From positions 20,113 to 84,112 of the forward strand of contig NZ_PDKR01000004.1 of the NCBI RefSeq assembly GCF_002933345.1: DNA of 64,000 bases, given 5' to 3'. The position numbers were made by a program, and so were the translations under genes. The notes beneath the pieces were generated by a model that saw only the letters and a program-made list of their open reading frames with translations, was not told where the DNA came from and searched no databases. Below are positions 10,576 to 21,300 of the stretch, piece after piece (positions within the stretch are counted from its first letter, which is position 1; every line of letters begins with the position of its first letter). This DNA comes from Candidatus Pantoea edessiphila (GTDB lineage: Bacteria > Pseudomonadota > Gammaproteobacteria > Enterobacterales > Enterobacteriaceae).

Positions 10576-11832
10576 ATGCCACTTCCCTTAAATAATATTG
10601 ATTCCGCAATTAATTTTTATAATTTATTACCATTAGCACATTATTATAAGAGTCCTTTTTGGGCTTATGACGCTAATATTATACGGGAACGTATTAATCA
10701 ATTACGCGATTTTGATGTTGTACGCTTTGCACAAAAAGCTAATTCAAATATTCATATTTTACGTTTAATGCGTTCAGAAGGTGTGAAAGTTGATTCAGTA
10801 TCATTAGGAGAGATAGAACGAGCTTTAGTAGCTGGTTATCGGTCTGATAATGACGAAATAATATTTACAGCTGATATATTTGATGAAATTACATTGGAAC
10901 GTGTTGTTGCACTAAAATTACAGGTTAATATTGGTTCTATTGATATGTTAATTCAACTTGGTTCTGTTTCGCCAGGACATGAAATTTGGTTACGTGTTAA
11001 CCCTGGATTTGGTCATGGTTTTAGTCAGAAAACAAATACTGGAGGAGAAAACAGTAAACATGGAATTTGGCATAATCATCTATTTTTAGCGCTATCGTTA
11101 ATTAAAAGATATCGCATGCGTTTGGTAGGAATACATATACATATAGGTTCTGGTGTTAACTATGATCACTTAGAACTAGTATGTAATTCAATGGTTCGTA
11201 TAGTTATAGAATTTGGTCAGGATCTAGAAAGAATATCAGCAGGAGGTGGTTTATCAGTTCCTTATCATCGTGATGAAAAAAGAGTTGATACAGATCGTTA
11301 TTTCTATTCTTGGAATAAAGCTAGAAAATGTATTTCTAATTATTTAGGTCATTCGGTAAAATTAGAAATTGAACCTGGTCGTTTTTTAGTTGCTGAATCT
11401 GGTGTATTAGTATCTCAGATACGTGCAATTAAAAACATGGGACAGCAACATTTTATTTTAGTTAATGCTGGTTTTAATGATTTAATGCGCCCTTCAATGT
11501 ATGGTTGTTACCACCATATATCCTTGATGACTAAAGATAATCGTTATATAGATGAACTAAATACTACTAATAGTATAGTGGCTGGTCCTTTATGTGAATC
11601 TGGCGATATATTTACTCAATCGGAAGGGTACGTGTTAAAAACCCGCACTATACCTATAGCACAAGTAGGAGATTATTTAGTTTTTCATGATTCTGGAGCG
11701 TATGGTGCTTCTATGTCATCTAACTATAATAGTCGTCCCTTGATTCCAGAGGTATTATTTGAAAATGGTCAACATAAGGAAATTCGTCGAGCCCAGACCA
11801 TTCATGATTTATTATCTCTCGAATTATCTTAA
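10576..11832 (+). CDS. lysA: Diaminopimelate decarboxylase (last step of lysine synthesis)
   Basis: 418 residues (E. coli 420). PLP enzyme that turns meso-diaminopimelate into lysine. The PLP lysine is in RFAQKANSNIHIL; the glycine-rich phosphate site is SAGGGLSVPY, with HIHIGSGV and EPGRFLVAESG; the active-site Cys is in CESGDIFT from the partner subunit. The ATG at 10576 has a clear SD (AGGAG). The lysR regulator that sits divergently in E. coli is absent, so LysR control at this locus is unlikely. Retention fits essential amino acid supply to a host. Confidence 0.96.
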   Translation: MPLPLNNIDSAINFYNLLPLAHYYKSPFWAYDANIIRERINQLRDFDVVRFAQKANSNIHILRLMRSEGVKVDSVSLGEIERALVAGYRSDNDEIIFTADIFDEITLERVVALKLQVNIGSIDMLIQLGSVSPGHEIWLRVNPGFGHGFSQKTNTGGENSKHGIWHNHLFLALSLIKRYRMRLVGIHIHIGSGVNYDHLELVCNSMVRIVIEFGQDLERISAGGGLSVPYHRDEKRVDTDRYFYSWNKARKCISNYLGHSVKLEIEPGRFLVAESGVLVSQIRAIKNMGQQHFILVNAGFNDLMRPSMYGCYHHISLMTKDNRYIDELNTTNSIVAGPLCESGDIFTQSEGYVLKTRTIPIAQVGDYLVFHDSGAYGASMSSNYNSRPLIPEVLFENGQHKEIRRAQTIHDLLSLELS

Positions 11833-11857
11833 ATAAATTTGTTATTAATTATCATCA

Positions 11858-12532
11858 TTAATAATGATGATTTGATATAATGATCTTAGTAAAAGATTTT
11901 TTTAAATAAAAACCCCTAGGTAAAGTTAAAATAATTTTTCCTTTGTCACTAATTGCTTTAGTTAATATTTTGTTATTAGCAGCTTTAATCTTGATTTTTA
12001 AGAAAGTTCCATGATAGGAAGCAATTTTATCAATTTTACCTAAAACAATCATTTCTATAATTTCTTCCCAATCATTACGTAATATAGTATTTTCTGTTAT
12101 ATTAGGACTCCATAGTAAAGATGTTGCAATTCTGCGCATTTTTAAAGGAATATTTTTTTTCCCTTCTATAGGAATCCATAAAATGCTAGATAATTTATTT
12201 TGAATATTACTAGTTTCCCAAGTAATACCGATATTATTTATCAACGGAACTGAACAGACAAAAGTATCCTCAATTGGATTACCATATGAGTCTATTGGTA
12301 TGGTTTTTAATTCTATTCCAAGATGAGCAAAATCTTGCTCAGCTTTGTTTTTTGAATCTACACCTAAGTATAACTCTATTAATCTTCCAATCCATCCTTT
12401 ATCCTTTTTTAAGTTGTATGGAATTTCTAAACCAGCATTAGCTGCTAAATTTCCTATTGTAAATCCCGCTAAAGCTTGAGCTCTAGCAAATAAGGTAATT
12501 TTATTTTTTGGCTTATTTAAAAAAAAATTCAT
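11858..12532 (-). CDS. mutH: DNA mismatch repair endonuclease MutH
   Basis: 224 residues (E. coli 229). MutH nicks the unmethylated strand at hemimethylated GATC sites when activated by MutS-MutL. The catalytic D-x6-E-x-K triad is visible in AEQDFAHLGIELKT, and FTIGNLAANAG near the N-terminus fits the family. The C-terminus is slightly frayed. It converges on lysA with 25 bases between. MutH needs Dam methylation to tell strands apart; dam lies outside this window, so whether the pathway is complete cannot be judged. Confidence 0.94.
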   Translation of the reverse strand: MNFFLNKPKNKITLFARAQALAGFTIGNLAANAGLEIPYNLKKDKGWIGRLIELYLGVDSKNKAEQDFAHLGIELKTIPIDSYGNPIEDTFVCSVPLINNIGITWETSNIQNKLSSILWIPIEGKKNIPLKMRRIATSLLWSPNITENTILRNDWEEIIEMIVLGKIDKIASYHGTFLKIKIKAANNKILTKAISDKGKIILTLPRGFYLKKSFTKIIISNHHY

Positions 12533-12716
12533 AGATTTATGTTAATTAAATTTGTATAATTATCTGTTATTAAAAATAAATTATATACTATCAGTTGCTT
12601 ATATATTTTATATTATAACAATATAAACTTAACAAAAACCATTTAATTAAATGGTTTTTTTAATAAACTAATTCTTACAAACAAAATTTATTTAAATTTA
12701 TGTTAATATAGTATAG

Positions 12717-13003
12717 TATCGTAATTATTATATGTAACAAAAAAAGATAGCTGTTATGGTTCAAACATCTTAGAAAGATTTTTGGCAATGTCCTTATAAT
12801 AGGCATTAAAGTTACGTAAAAAAACAACTGAAAAAGCGATATGTCTATACTTATTTTAAGTAATAAGATTATCTAAAAAAGACTTATGAATATTAGTACA
12901 CAATAATAACTGCTTAAGTTATAAATTACAAAAAAGACTAACGAAATTAATTGAGAAACCATTATGCATAGGGCAAAAATAAAAAGGGTTTTTTCCTTAA
13001 TTA
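12717..13003 (+). pseudogene. rppH: RNA pyrophosphohydrolase RppH, decayed remnant
   Basis: A fossil of the Nudix enzyme that removes 5' pyrophosphate from mRNA. One frame (about 12,870-12,980) reads YKLQKRLTKLIEKPLCIGQK, lining up without gaps with the E. coli RppH segment [20 protein letters not shown]; the preceding residues also fit, with TGA where E. coli has Arg. Upstream, in a shifted frame, AVMV...FWQCP matches QVMW...SWQFP. Several stops and at least one frame change make it dead. In E. coli the order is rppH-ptsP-lgt-thyA, all on one strand, so this is the expected site. ptsP is gone; the AT-only stretch 13,004-13,267 holds only two small inverted repeats. Confidence 0.82.
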
Positions 13004-13267
13004 ATAGATAATAAAAATTAAATTAGATTAATATTCATTATATTAAAATTATTGAATTAATTGATCAACAATATTGAATTGTTGGTATACTTTACATCAT
13101 GTTGTATTATTTAAGAAATAAGTATAACGTACAGTAATGAAAATTTTTCAGATATTAATTATGAAAAATATAATTTTTATATAATTAATTTAAATTGCTA
13201 TTTTATTTGATACTTTTTTAGTATCGTCTTTTATTTAAATTCAATAAAAAATGAATAACTTCAAAAA

Positions 13268-14134
13268 ATGAGTATAAAATATATAGTTTTCCCTAAAATA
13301 AATCCTATTATTTTTTCCATAGGACCAATAGATTTTCGTTGGTATGGTTTAATGTATTTAGTGGGATTAATTTTTGCTTTATGGTTAGCTAACCGTCGTA
13401 TTCATAATATTTATAATAATTGGAAAAAAAAAGAACTAGAAAATATAATATATTTTTGTTTTTTTGGTGCGGTTTTAGGTGGCAGAATTGGTTATATGTT
13501 ATTCTATAATCTGCCATTGCTTATCGAAGATCCCTTATCTTTAATTAAGATTTGGGAGGGTGGTATGTCTTTTCATGGAGGATTAATAGGTGTTGTTTTA
13601 GTAATTATTTACTTTAGTTATAAAAATAAATATATGTTTTTAGAAATTTCAGATTTCATAACTCCTTTAGTTCCATTTGGATTAGGTGCCGGTCGTTTAG
13701 GTAATTTTATCAATGGTGAGTTATGGGGTAGGGTAACTTTAAAATCTCCTCTAGCAATGATGTTTTCTAATGCATATCATGAAGACTTATTATTTGCTTT
13801 GGATAATCCAAGATATCAAGAATTATTAAATTATTATGGTGCATTACCACGTCATCCTTCACAGCTTTATGAGTTTTTTCTTGAGGGTATATTATTATTT
13901 CTAATATTAAATATATTTATTAAAAAATCTAGACCGATAGGTAGTACATCTGGTCTTTTTTTAATTTGTTATGGTATTTTTAGGACTACAGCAGAATTTT
14001 TTCGTGAACCAGATATTCAATTAGGATTTTTTTATAATACTATTAGTATGGGACAGATTTTATCAATACCAATGGTGATAATAGGTGGCATAATTATTAT
14101 TTGGTCTAACATTCGTTTAAAAGAAAAGGAATAA
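13268..14134 (+). CDS. lgt: Prolipoprotein diacylglyceryl transferase
   Basis: 288 residues (E. coli 291). Inner-membrane enzyme that attaches diacylglycerol to the lipobox Cys of prelipoproteins. The Lgt signature GRLGNFINGELWGR is intact, as is the essential His in GGMSFHGGLIG; several hydrophobic segments (about seven) span the protein. Substrates in this window include BamD, whose lipobox is visible. The stop TAA is directly followed by the thyA ATG, so the two are translationally coupled as in E. coli. Confidence 0.96.
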   Translation: MSIKYIVFPKINPIIFSIGPIDFRWYGLMYLVGLIFALWLANRRIHNIYNNWKKKELENIIYFCFFGAVLGGRIGYMLFYNLPLLIEDPLSLIKIWEGGMSFHGGLIGVVLVIIYFSYKNKYMFLEISDFITPLVPFGLGAGRLGNFINGELWGRVTLKSPLAMMFSNAYHEDLLFALDNPRYQELLNYYGALPRHPSQLYEFFLEGILLFLILNIFIKKSRPIGSTSGLFLICYGIFRTTAEFFREPDIQLGFFYNTISMGQILSIPMVIIGGIIIIWSNIRLKEKE

Positions 14135-14926
14135 ATGCAAGATTATCTTAATTTGTTAAGGTATATACTAGAGAAAGGATCATCGAAACCAGATCGCACT
14201 GGTATTGGTACTATATCTGTATTCGGTTATCAAATACGTTTAAATTTAATCAATGGTTTTCCTTTGATTACTACTAAAAAATGTCATTTTAAATCAATAA
14301 TTCATGAATTGTTATGGTTTTTAAGAGGTGATACTAATATAAAATATCTAAAAAAAAATAATGTTTCTATTTGGGATGAATGGGCAAATGAAAAAGGAGA
14401 TTTAGGACCTATTTACGGTAAACAATGGCGAAACTGGGAAACAAAAAAAGGTAAAATTGATCAGATTACACAAGTAATTAATCAGTTAAAATTTACTCCT
14501 CATTCACGTCGTATTATTGTTTCATCTTGGAATGTAGGTGATTTAAATCATATGGCATTACCACCTTGTCATGTTCTATTTCAATTTTATGTAACAAAAA
14601 ATAAGCTATCTTGTCAGTTATATCAACGTTCATGTGATGTTTTTCTTGGTTTACCTTTCAATCTTGCAAGTTATGCATTATTAGTTCATATGATAGCACA
14701 GCAATGCGATTTAAATGTTGGTGATTTAATTTGGGTTGGAGGTGATGTTCATTTATATAATAATCATTTAAACCAAGCTCGTTTACAATTAACTCGCATA
14801 CCTCGTCTGTTACCTAATTTATCTATAAAAAGAAAAGCTAATTTTATATTTAATTATCGTAGTAGTGATTTTGAAGTTAAGGATTACAATCCTTATCCAA
14901 ATATTAAAGCACCTATAGCTATATAG
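14135..14926 (+). CDS. thyA: Thymidylate synthase
   Basis: 263 residues (E. coli 264). Methylates dUMP to dTMP using 5,10-methylene-THF. The nucleophilic Cys is in [13 protein letters not shown]; phosphate-binding arginines are in [10 protein letters not shown] and [21 protein letters not shown] follows. It starts at the base after the lgt stop, with AAGGA inside the lgt end as its ribosome site. recC starts eight bases downstream. Confidence 0.97.
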   Translation: MQDYLNLLRYILEKGSSKPDRTGIGTISVFGYQIRLNLINGFPLITTKKCHFKSIIHELLWFLRGDTNIKYLKKNNVSIWDEWANEKGDLGPIYGKQWRNWETKKGKIDQITQVINQLKFTPHSRRIIVSSWNVGDLNHMALPPCHVLFQFYVTKNKLSCQLYQRSCDVFLGLPFNLASYALLVHMIAQQCDLNVGDLIWVGGDVHLYNNHLNQARLQLTRIPRLLPNLSIKRKANFIFNYRSSDFEVKDYNPYPNIKAPIAI

Positions 14927-14933
14927 TAATTTT

Positions 14934-17900
14934 ATGTTTTACGTATATCATTCAAATCAACTTGATGTTCTTAGAACGTTATTAAATGAAACTATTAAAA
15001 GCAATCCTATTAAAAACCCTTTTAAATCTGAAGTAATGCTTATACAAAATTTATATATGGCTAGATGGTTGAGAAAAGAAATAGCATTAAATTTTGATAT
15101 TGCTGCAAACATTAAATTTATTATATTTACAGAATTTATATGGAGTATAATTAGTACTGTAATACCTGATATTCCAGTAAAAAAATTTTTTAATAAAAAT
15201 GATGTCATTTGGATGATTATATGTAGAATGCCGTTCTTATTAAAGAAAAATGAATTTAGTTTTATTACAGATTACCTAGATGGTTGTAAAAATGAAACTA
15301 ATCTATTTCAATTTAGTTTACGTATATCAAGTATATTTGAAAAATATCTAATTTACAGACCCAATTGGCTTAACATTTGGGAATGTAGTAAATTTGTTAG
15401 CAAACTTGGTGATGAACAATTATGGCAATCAGCCATTTGGAGAGATTTAATCTCTAACTATACGAAAAAATCAAAAAGATCTTTATATCAATCTGATAAT
15501 TTTTATTCTCTTTGTATAAAAAAAATAAAAAATACTAAAAATACATTACAATTTTTACCTCAACGTTTATTTATTTTTGATGTATCTGCATTTTCTCCCT
15601 ATCACATGCAAATTTTAAATACAATAAGTGATTTTATTGATATTCATTGCTTTTTTAAAAACCCATGTTGTAATTATTGGGGAGATATTCAAAATTATAA
15701 ATTTTTGTCAAAAAAATCAAAAAACAAGCAATATTTTATTAATAAAAAAGATCAAAATTATTTTGATGATATATCAGAATATTTAAAAGAAACATATGAA
15801 CAGCATATTAACAATCCTCTTTTGGTATCATGGGGAAAAATAGGTTGCGATAGCCTTTGTTTTCTGACTCAATTAGAACCTAACAATCATATTGATGCTT
15901 TTGTTAATATAAAAAAAAATAATTTATTAAACTATATTCAAGATGATATCCTTAATTTAAAGAATAATTCTATTATAGGTTTAAATTATAATGAATTAAG
16001 ATGTAATAATAAAAAACAATGTATAGATACAAGTGACCAATCTATTTCTATTAATGTTTGTCACAATATTGCACGTGAAATTGAAGCATTACAAGATTAT
16101 TTATTAAAATTAATAAATTATGATTCTAGTCTTAAAATAGACGATATAATAGTTATGGCATCTGATATTGACGTATATATACCATTTATTAAAGCAATAT
16201 TCTCCAATACATCAGTTGATAGATATTTGCCTTTTACAATTTTAGATCGTCGTGCCATTAACGAACATCCAATAATTATTGTTTTTTTAAGATTATTATC
16301 TTTAGATAATAATTATGTTTTTGAAGATATTATGGCTATGTTAGACATAAAATCTTTATCACATCATTTTTCTATAGATGAAAACCAATTAATACTATTA
16401 CAAAATTTAATTAATAATGTAAATACCTATGAAAAATTGAATGAGTTAAAAAGAATATCTATGCATAAATATGATAAAAATTATCATATTTTACTTAATG
16501 AGATTAAAGTAAACTTATTAAAATACATTAATAAAAATAAAAACTACTCACAAAAATTTTTGCCTCATAATATAACAACAAAAAAATTATTAGAGATTTT
16601 ATTAAGTAATTTAACCAATCTAATTTTCCAACTTAATAAATTAAATATAACATTATCAAAATGTTATTTCTTAAAAGATTGGTTATTTATAGGTAAACAG
16701 TTAATTAATAATTTTTTTAGTATAACTTATGAATCTGAATCAATTTTATTGTTATTAGAAAATAATTGGGAAAGATTAATACAATCTGGAATAAAAATAA
16801 TTTCTAAAAAAATTTCAATTAAATTATTGCGTGAGATTTTATATACTAATCTTAGTAATCAGCTCTTGGGTAAAGATTTCCTTAAAGGAAAAATTAATTT
16901 CTGCAATTTAATGCCTACACGTTCTCTCCCATTTAAAGTAATATGTTTATTAGGAATGAATAATGATAAATATCCACGTAGGTCAAATACAATTGAATTT
17001 AATTTAATGTATAAACAACCAAATAAAGGAGATTTTAATAATATCGAAGAAGACCGTTATTTATTTCTTGAAACTATAATTTCCGCTAAAAATACACTTT
17101 ATATAAGTTATATTGGTTGGTCTATGCAAGATAGTACAGAATTGTATCCTTCTAATTTAATAACAGAGTTATTAGAATATATCGAACAAAACTTCTATCT
17201 AAAAGGAGATGAAAATATTGAAATAGATAAAAATAATAAAAATATTCAAAAACATTTAATGATATATCATACTAGAGCACCCTTTGCACCAAATAATTTT
17301 AAATATAATTCAAAAACACAAAGTTTTGCTTATGAGTGGTTACCATCAGCACGGGGTACAGGTATTCCACAATCTAGTTTTATCAAAGCTATAGATGTAC
17401 CTAAAATCAGAATTTTAAATATAAAGGAATTATTATATTTTTGGCGTCATCCCATACGTGCTTGGTTTAATAAAAGACTAGGTGTTCATTTCTATATAAA
17501 GGAACATGTTTTATCAAAAAATAAATCATATCTCTGTAATAATTTAAAATATTATGAGATTAAATCGCAATTATTAAACGCATTGGTAGAAAATAATATT
17601 AATGCTATTCAACAGCTTTATATTCATAATAAAACAGTTGGTAATTTACCTCCTGGAGTTTTTTCAGAATTATTCTGGCAATCTCAGCAAGAAACAATGC
17701 AACAAATAGTATCAAAAATCTCCTGCAGTGATATCAAAAAAAGTAGAAATTTGGAAATTAATTTAAAAATTAACAACCTAACTTTAATAGGTTCATTAAA
17801 CCAAATACAAGAATATGGATTATTGCGTGGATATCCTGATGTACTTACCATCAGAGATGGATTGACATTTTGGCTGGAACATGTTGTATATTGTGCAATG

Positions 17901-18305
17901 GGTGGTTCTGGTATTAGTCAAATATTTGGTCTTGATAAAAGCTATTGGTATTTCGATAATATATCTCAAACTAAAGCTATTGAATTTTTAAATCGTTATA
18001 TTGCCGGTTATCATTACGGAATGAGTCAACCAATACCTTTATTGAATAAAAGTGCTAATGCTTGGTTAAAATATTGTTATGACAAAAAGGAAAATCAATT
18101 AATAACTGACAAAAATGTTCAAGCAAAAGCATATAATCGTTTGTTAACAGCTTGGAATGGTAAATATAAAATATCAAATGGAGAAAACATAGATCCTTAT
18201 ATGAAACGCTTATATCGTACTTTAGGTGATATAGAAATAGAACAAATAATTGAATCTACAAAGAGTTGGTATTTACCAGTACTTCAAGCACAAAAAGATA
18301 TTTAA
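14934..18305 (+). CDS. recC: RecC subunit of the RecBC recombination helicase, Chi pocket altered
   Basis: 1123 residues (E. coli 1122), so essentially full length. RecC is a catalytically dead helicase-nuclease fold that splits the duplex and reads Chi on the 3' strand. MFYVYHSNQLDVL, ADRYLPF-like VDRYLPFTILDRRA, LMPTRSLPFKVICLLGMN and DRYLFLE fit the family. The N-terminus aligns without gaps to E. coli. Of residues reported to be needed for Chi recognition, Q38, W70 and R142 are kept but T40 is Leu, Q44 Arg, L64 Ile, D133 Ser, L134 Ile and D136 Glu. ptrA, between recC and recB in E. coli, is fully deleted (77-base gap). Confidence 0.94.
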   Translation: MFYVYHSNQLDVLRTLLNETIKSNPIKNPFKSEVMLIQNLYMARWLRKEIALNFDIAANIKFIIFTEFIWSIISTVIPDIPVKKFFNKNDVIWMIICRMPFLLKKNEFSFITDYLDGCKNETNLFQFSLRISSIFEKYLIYRPNWLNIWECSKFVSKLGDEQLWQSAIWRDLISNYTKKSKRSLYQSDNFYSLCIKKIKNTKNTLQFLPQRLFIFDVSAFSPYHMQILNTISDFIDIHCFFKNPCCNYWGDIQNYKFLSKKSKNKQYFINKKDQNYFDDISEYLKETYEQHINNPLLVSWGKIGCDSLCFLTQLEPNNHIDAFVNIKKNNLLNYIQDDILNLKNNSIIGLNYNELRCNNKKQCIDTSDQSISINVCHNIAREIEALQDYLLKLINYDSSLKIDDIIVMASDIDVYIPFIKAIFSNTSVDRYLPFTILDRRAINEHPIIIVFLRLLSLDNNYVFEDIMAMLDIKSLSHHFSIDENQLILLQNLINNVNTYEKLNELKRISMHKYDKNYHILLNEIKVNLLKYINKNKNYSQKFLPHNITTKKLLEILLSNLTNLIFQLNKLNITLSKCYFLKDWLFIGKQLINNFFSITYESESILLLLENNWERLIQSGIKIISKKISIKLLREILYTNLSNQLLGKDFLKGKINFCNLMPTRSLPFKVICLLGMNNDKYPRRSNTIEFNLMYKQPNKGDFNNIEEDRYLFLETIISAKNTLYISYIGWSMQDSTELYPSNLITELLEYIEQNFYLKGDENIEIDKNNKNIQKHLMIYHTRAPFAPNNFKYNSKTQSFAYEWLPSARGTGIPQSSFIKAIDVPKIRILNIKELLYFWRHPIRAWFNKRLGVHFYIKEHVLSKNKSYLCNNLKYYEIKSQLLNALVENNINAIQQLYIHNKTVGNLPPGVFSELFWQSQQETMQQIVSKISCSDIKKSRNLEINLKINNLTLIGSLNQIQEYGLLRGYPDVLTIRDGLTFWLEHVVYCAMGGSGISQIFGLDKSYWYFDNISQTKAIEFLNRYIAGYHYGMSQPIPLLNKSANAWLKYCYDKKENQLITDKNVQAKAYNRLLTAWNGKYKISNGENIDPYMKRLYRTLGDIEIEQIIESTKSWYLPVLQAQKDI

Positions 18306-18382
18306 AATTTATCATATCTAATTACATAATAACTAATAATTTGATTTTTTGAAAATTATTAAAGATAATAAATTGTTATTTT

Positions 18383-21300
18383 ATGAATGAGTTAAATATG
18401 AAAATATTAAATCCTATAACACTTCCAATTAAAGGTAATATACTTATTGAAGCTTCAGCTGGAACAGGTAAAACTTTTACTATTAGCTTATTATATCTAA
18501 GATTATTGTTAGGCCTTAATAAAAAACATGAATATTATAGACCATTATCTGTTGAAGAAATTTTAGTAGTAACTTTTACAGAAATAGCTACAATTGAGTT
18601 ACGTAAACGTATACGTAATGATATCCATCAATTAAGATTGAGTTGTATTCAAGGAAGAAGTTTTAATCCTATGCATCAATTATTGTTAGAGCAAATCGAT
18701 GATAATAAACAAGCTATAAAAAGACTATTTTTTGCAGAAAAAAATATATACAACGCAGCTATATATACAATACACAGTTTTTGTAGAAAAGTTCTAAAAT
18801 TTTTTGATTTTGAATCAAATACGTCATTTAGGAATAAAATATTATCAGATGAATATACATTGTTTAAAAAAATTACTCTGAATTTTTGGAATAATCTCTC
18901 TTGTTCTATATCTCTAGATGTAGCACGTATCATTTCAAATGAATGGAATAATGCGGAAGATCTATTATTTACTTTATATCCTTTATTTCGAAAAAAAAAT
19001 GATATTATCAATTGTTTATCTTTTTTAGATAAAACTTTAGAATTAAAACACAAAAATAATTTAGATCAAATTAATTCTATAAAAAATATATGGATAAATC
19101 ATAATAATAATATATTAAAAATTCTAAATTCTTCTAAAATTAATAAAAGAATTTATAATAATAAAAATTTAAAAAATTGGGTTGATAAAATAACAGTATG
19201 GGCAAATAGTATAACTTTAGATTACACAATACCAAAAGATCTTCAAAGATTTAGACAATCTATAATTAATGAAAAAAATAAAGATAATGATAAAATCATT
19301 GATTTTAGATTATTTAAAGAAATAGAAAGTTTTTTTATTAATCCTATATCACTAAGAGAAGATTTTATAAAAAAAGCTCTAGCTGAAATTACTATTTCTA
19401 TAAATAAAGAAAAACATTTACAAGGTTTATTAAGTTTCGATGATTTATTACATGAATTAGATAAAGCTTTACAAAGCTCTAAGGGTGATTTATTAGCTCG
19501 TAATATAGGTACTTATTTTCCAGTATCTCTAATTGATGAATTTCAAGATACAGATTTAAAACAATATAGAATTTTCCAAAAAATTTACATCCAGCAAAAA
19601 TTAAATCAATCATTAATAATTATTGGTGATCCAAAACAATCAATTTATTCGTTTCGCGGTGCAGATATATCTTCTTATATTAATATGCGTTGCGAAATTA
19701 GTGATATTTATACTTTAGATACAAATTGGCGTTCTTCATCAGAAATGATTGAGAGTGTAAATTGCTTATTTTCAAAAATAACCTTACCATTCATGTCGCC
19801 ACAAATTCCTTTTATACCAATTAAATCTGCTATTGATAATAAAAAAATAAAGTTTATTTTTAATGGAAATAAATATCCTTCATTGAACATTTGGATACAT
19901 CCAGTCAATAATATTGATTGTATGGATTATGAATATGATATTGCAAAACAGTGTGCTGCTGATATAAGTAATCTATTATTAGCTAAAAATAAAAAAAAAG
20001 CTTTTTTTTTAAAAAAAAATAATAAATTACATTTATTACAACCTTCAGATATTGCAGTATTAGTAAGAAATCGTAGAGAAGCTAATTTAATTCGTAATGC
20101 ACTCAATTTATTTTCTGTATCATCAGTTTATTTATCTGAATTTGATAGCGTTTATAGCACTGTAGAAGCACGTGAATTTTTCTATCTATTAAAAGCAATA
20201 CAATCTCCAACACAAGAACAACTAATACGTACTGCCTTAGCAACCTCTATGTTTTCAATTGATTCAAAAACTATTGAATCATTATCAAATAACAATTTGA
20301 TTGTCTTAATTAAAAAGTTTTCACGATGGAAATTATTGTGGCAAAAATATGGTTTAATGCCAATGTTTCGTAATATTATATTAGAATATAATATAGCAGA
20401 AAATATATTAGCTTCAGAGAATGGTAAACGTAGATTAACTGATTTAATGCATATTAGTGAATTATTACAAGCAGAATCTATGGTATTAATTGGTCCAAAT
20501 GATCTTTTAAATTTTTTTTTCGAACAAATTAACAAACCAAATAATCAGATTTCCAATCAGCAATTACGTTTAGAAGAAGATTGTAACTTTATAAAGATTA
20601 TTACAATACATAAATCAAAAGGTTTACAATATCCTTTAACATGGTTACCTTTTGCTGTGAGTTTTATGGAACATGATAATAATATCTATTGCAATAATAA
20701 CAATGGTCTCTCTTTAAATACAAATGAAGATGTAAACGATATACAATCATTTAAAGAAAGAATGGCTGAAGATTTACGTCTTTTCTATGTAGCAGTCACT
20801 AGATCTATTTATCACTGTAGCATTGGTATTGGAACTTTTATAAAAGGAGGATATAACACAAAAAAAAATACAAATGATTTATACAAAACTGCACTTGGTT
20901 ATTTATTAAAATGCAATAAATATACCAATATTAAACAATTAAAAGATTATATTAGCGAACTAAAATACATAAACATAAAAGCAATTGATATTGATTTAAA
21001 ACCCAATAAAAAATGGCAAGAAAAAAAAATCATTGACACTACTTTAAATAATCTTAAGTTAAATAGAATTTCGTCAGATCTTTGCCAAAGTAATATATAT
21101 CCTGAACAAGAAAATGAAATTGGTAAATTTACTTTTTCATCTGACTTTGATGAAAATAATTTAATTAACTATTATGTAAAGAAAAACTCTTTAATAAAGG
21201 AAAAAAGTTCTTTAATAGTAACTAGTCATTTTCCAAATGATTTAAAATTTAACACTTTTATAATTTCTTTATTTAAGTCTATGAATTTAAATACAATACC

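Noticed and set aside
13066..13225. Two small inverted repeats (CAACAAT/ATTGTTG and GATACT/AGTATC) before lgt
   Set aside because: Stems of 6-7 bp are expected by chance in A/T-rich DNA, and no T tract or context supports a function.
18306..18382. Remnant of ptrA between recC and recB
   Set aside because: Only 77 bases remain, with no readable protease sequence.
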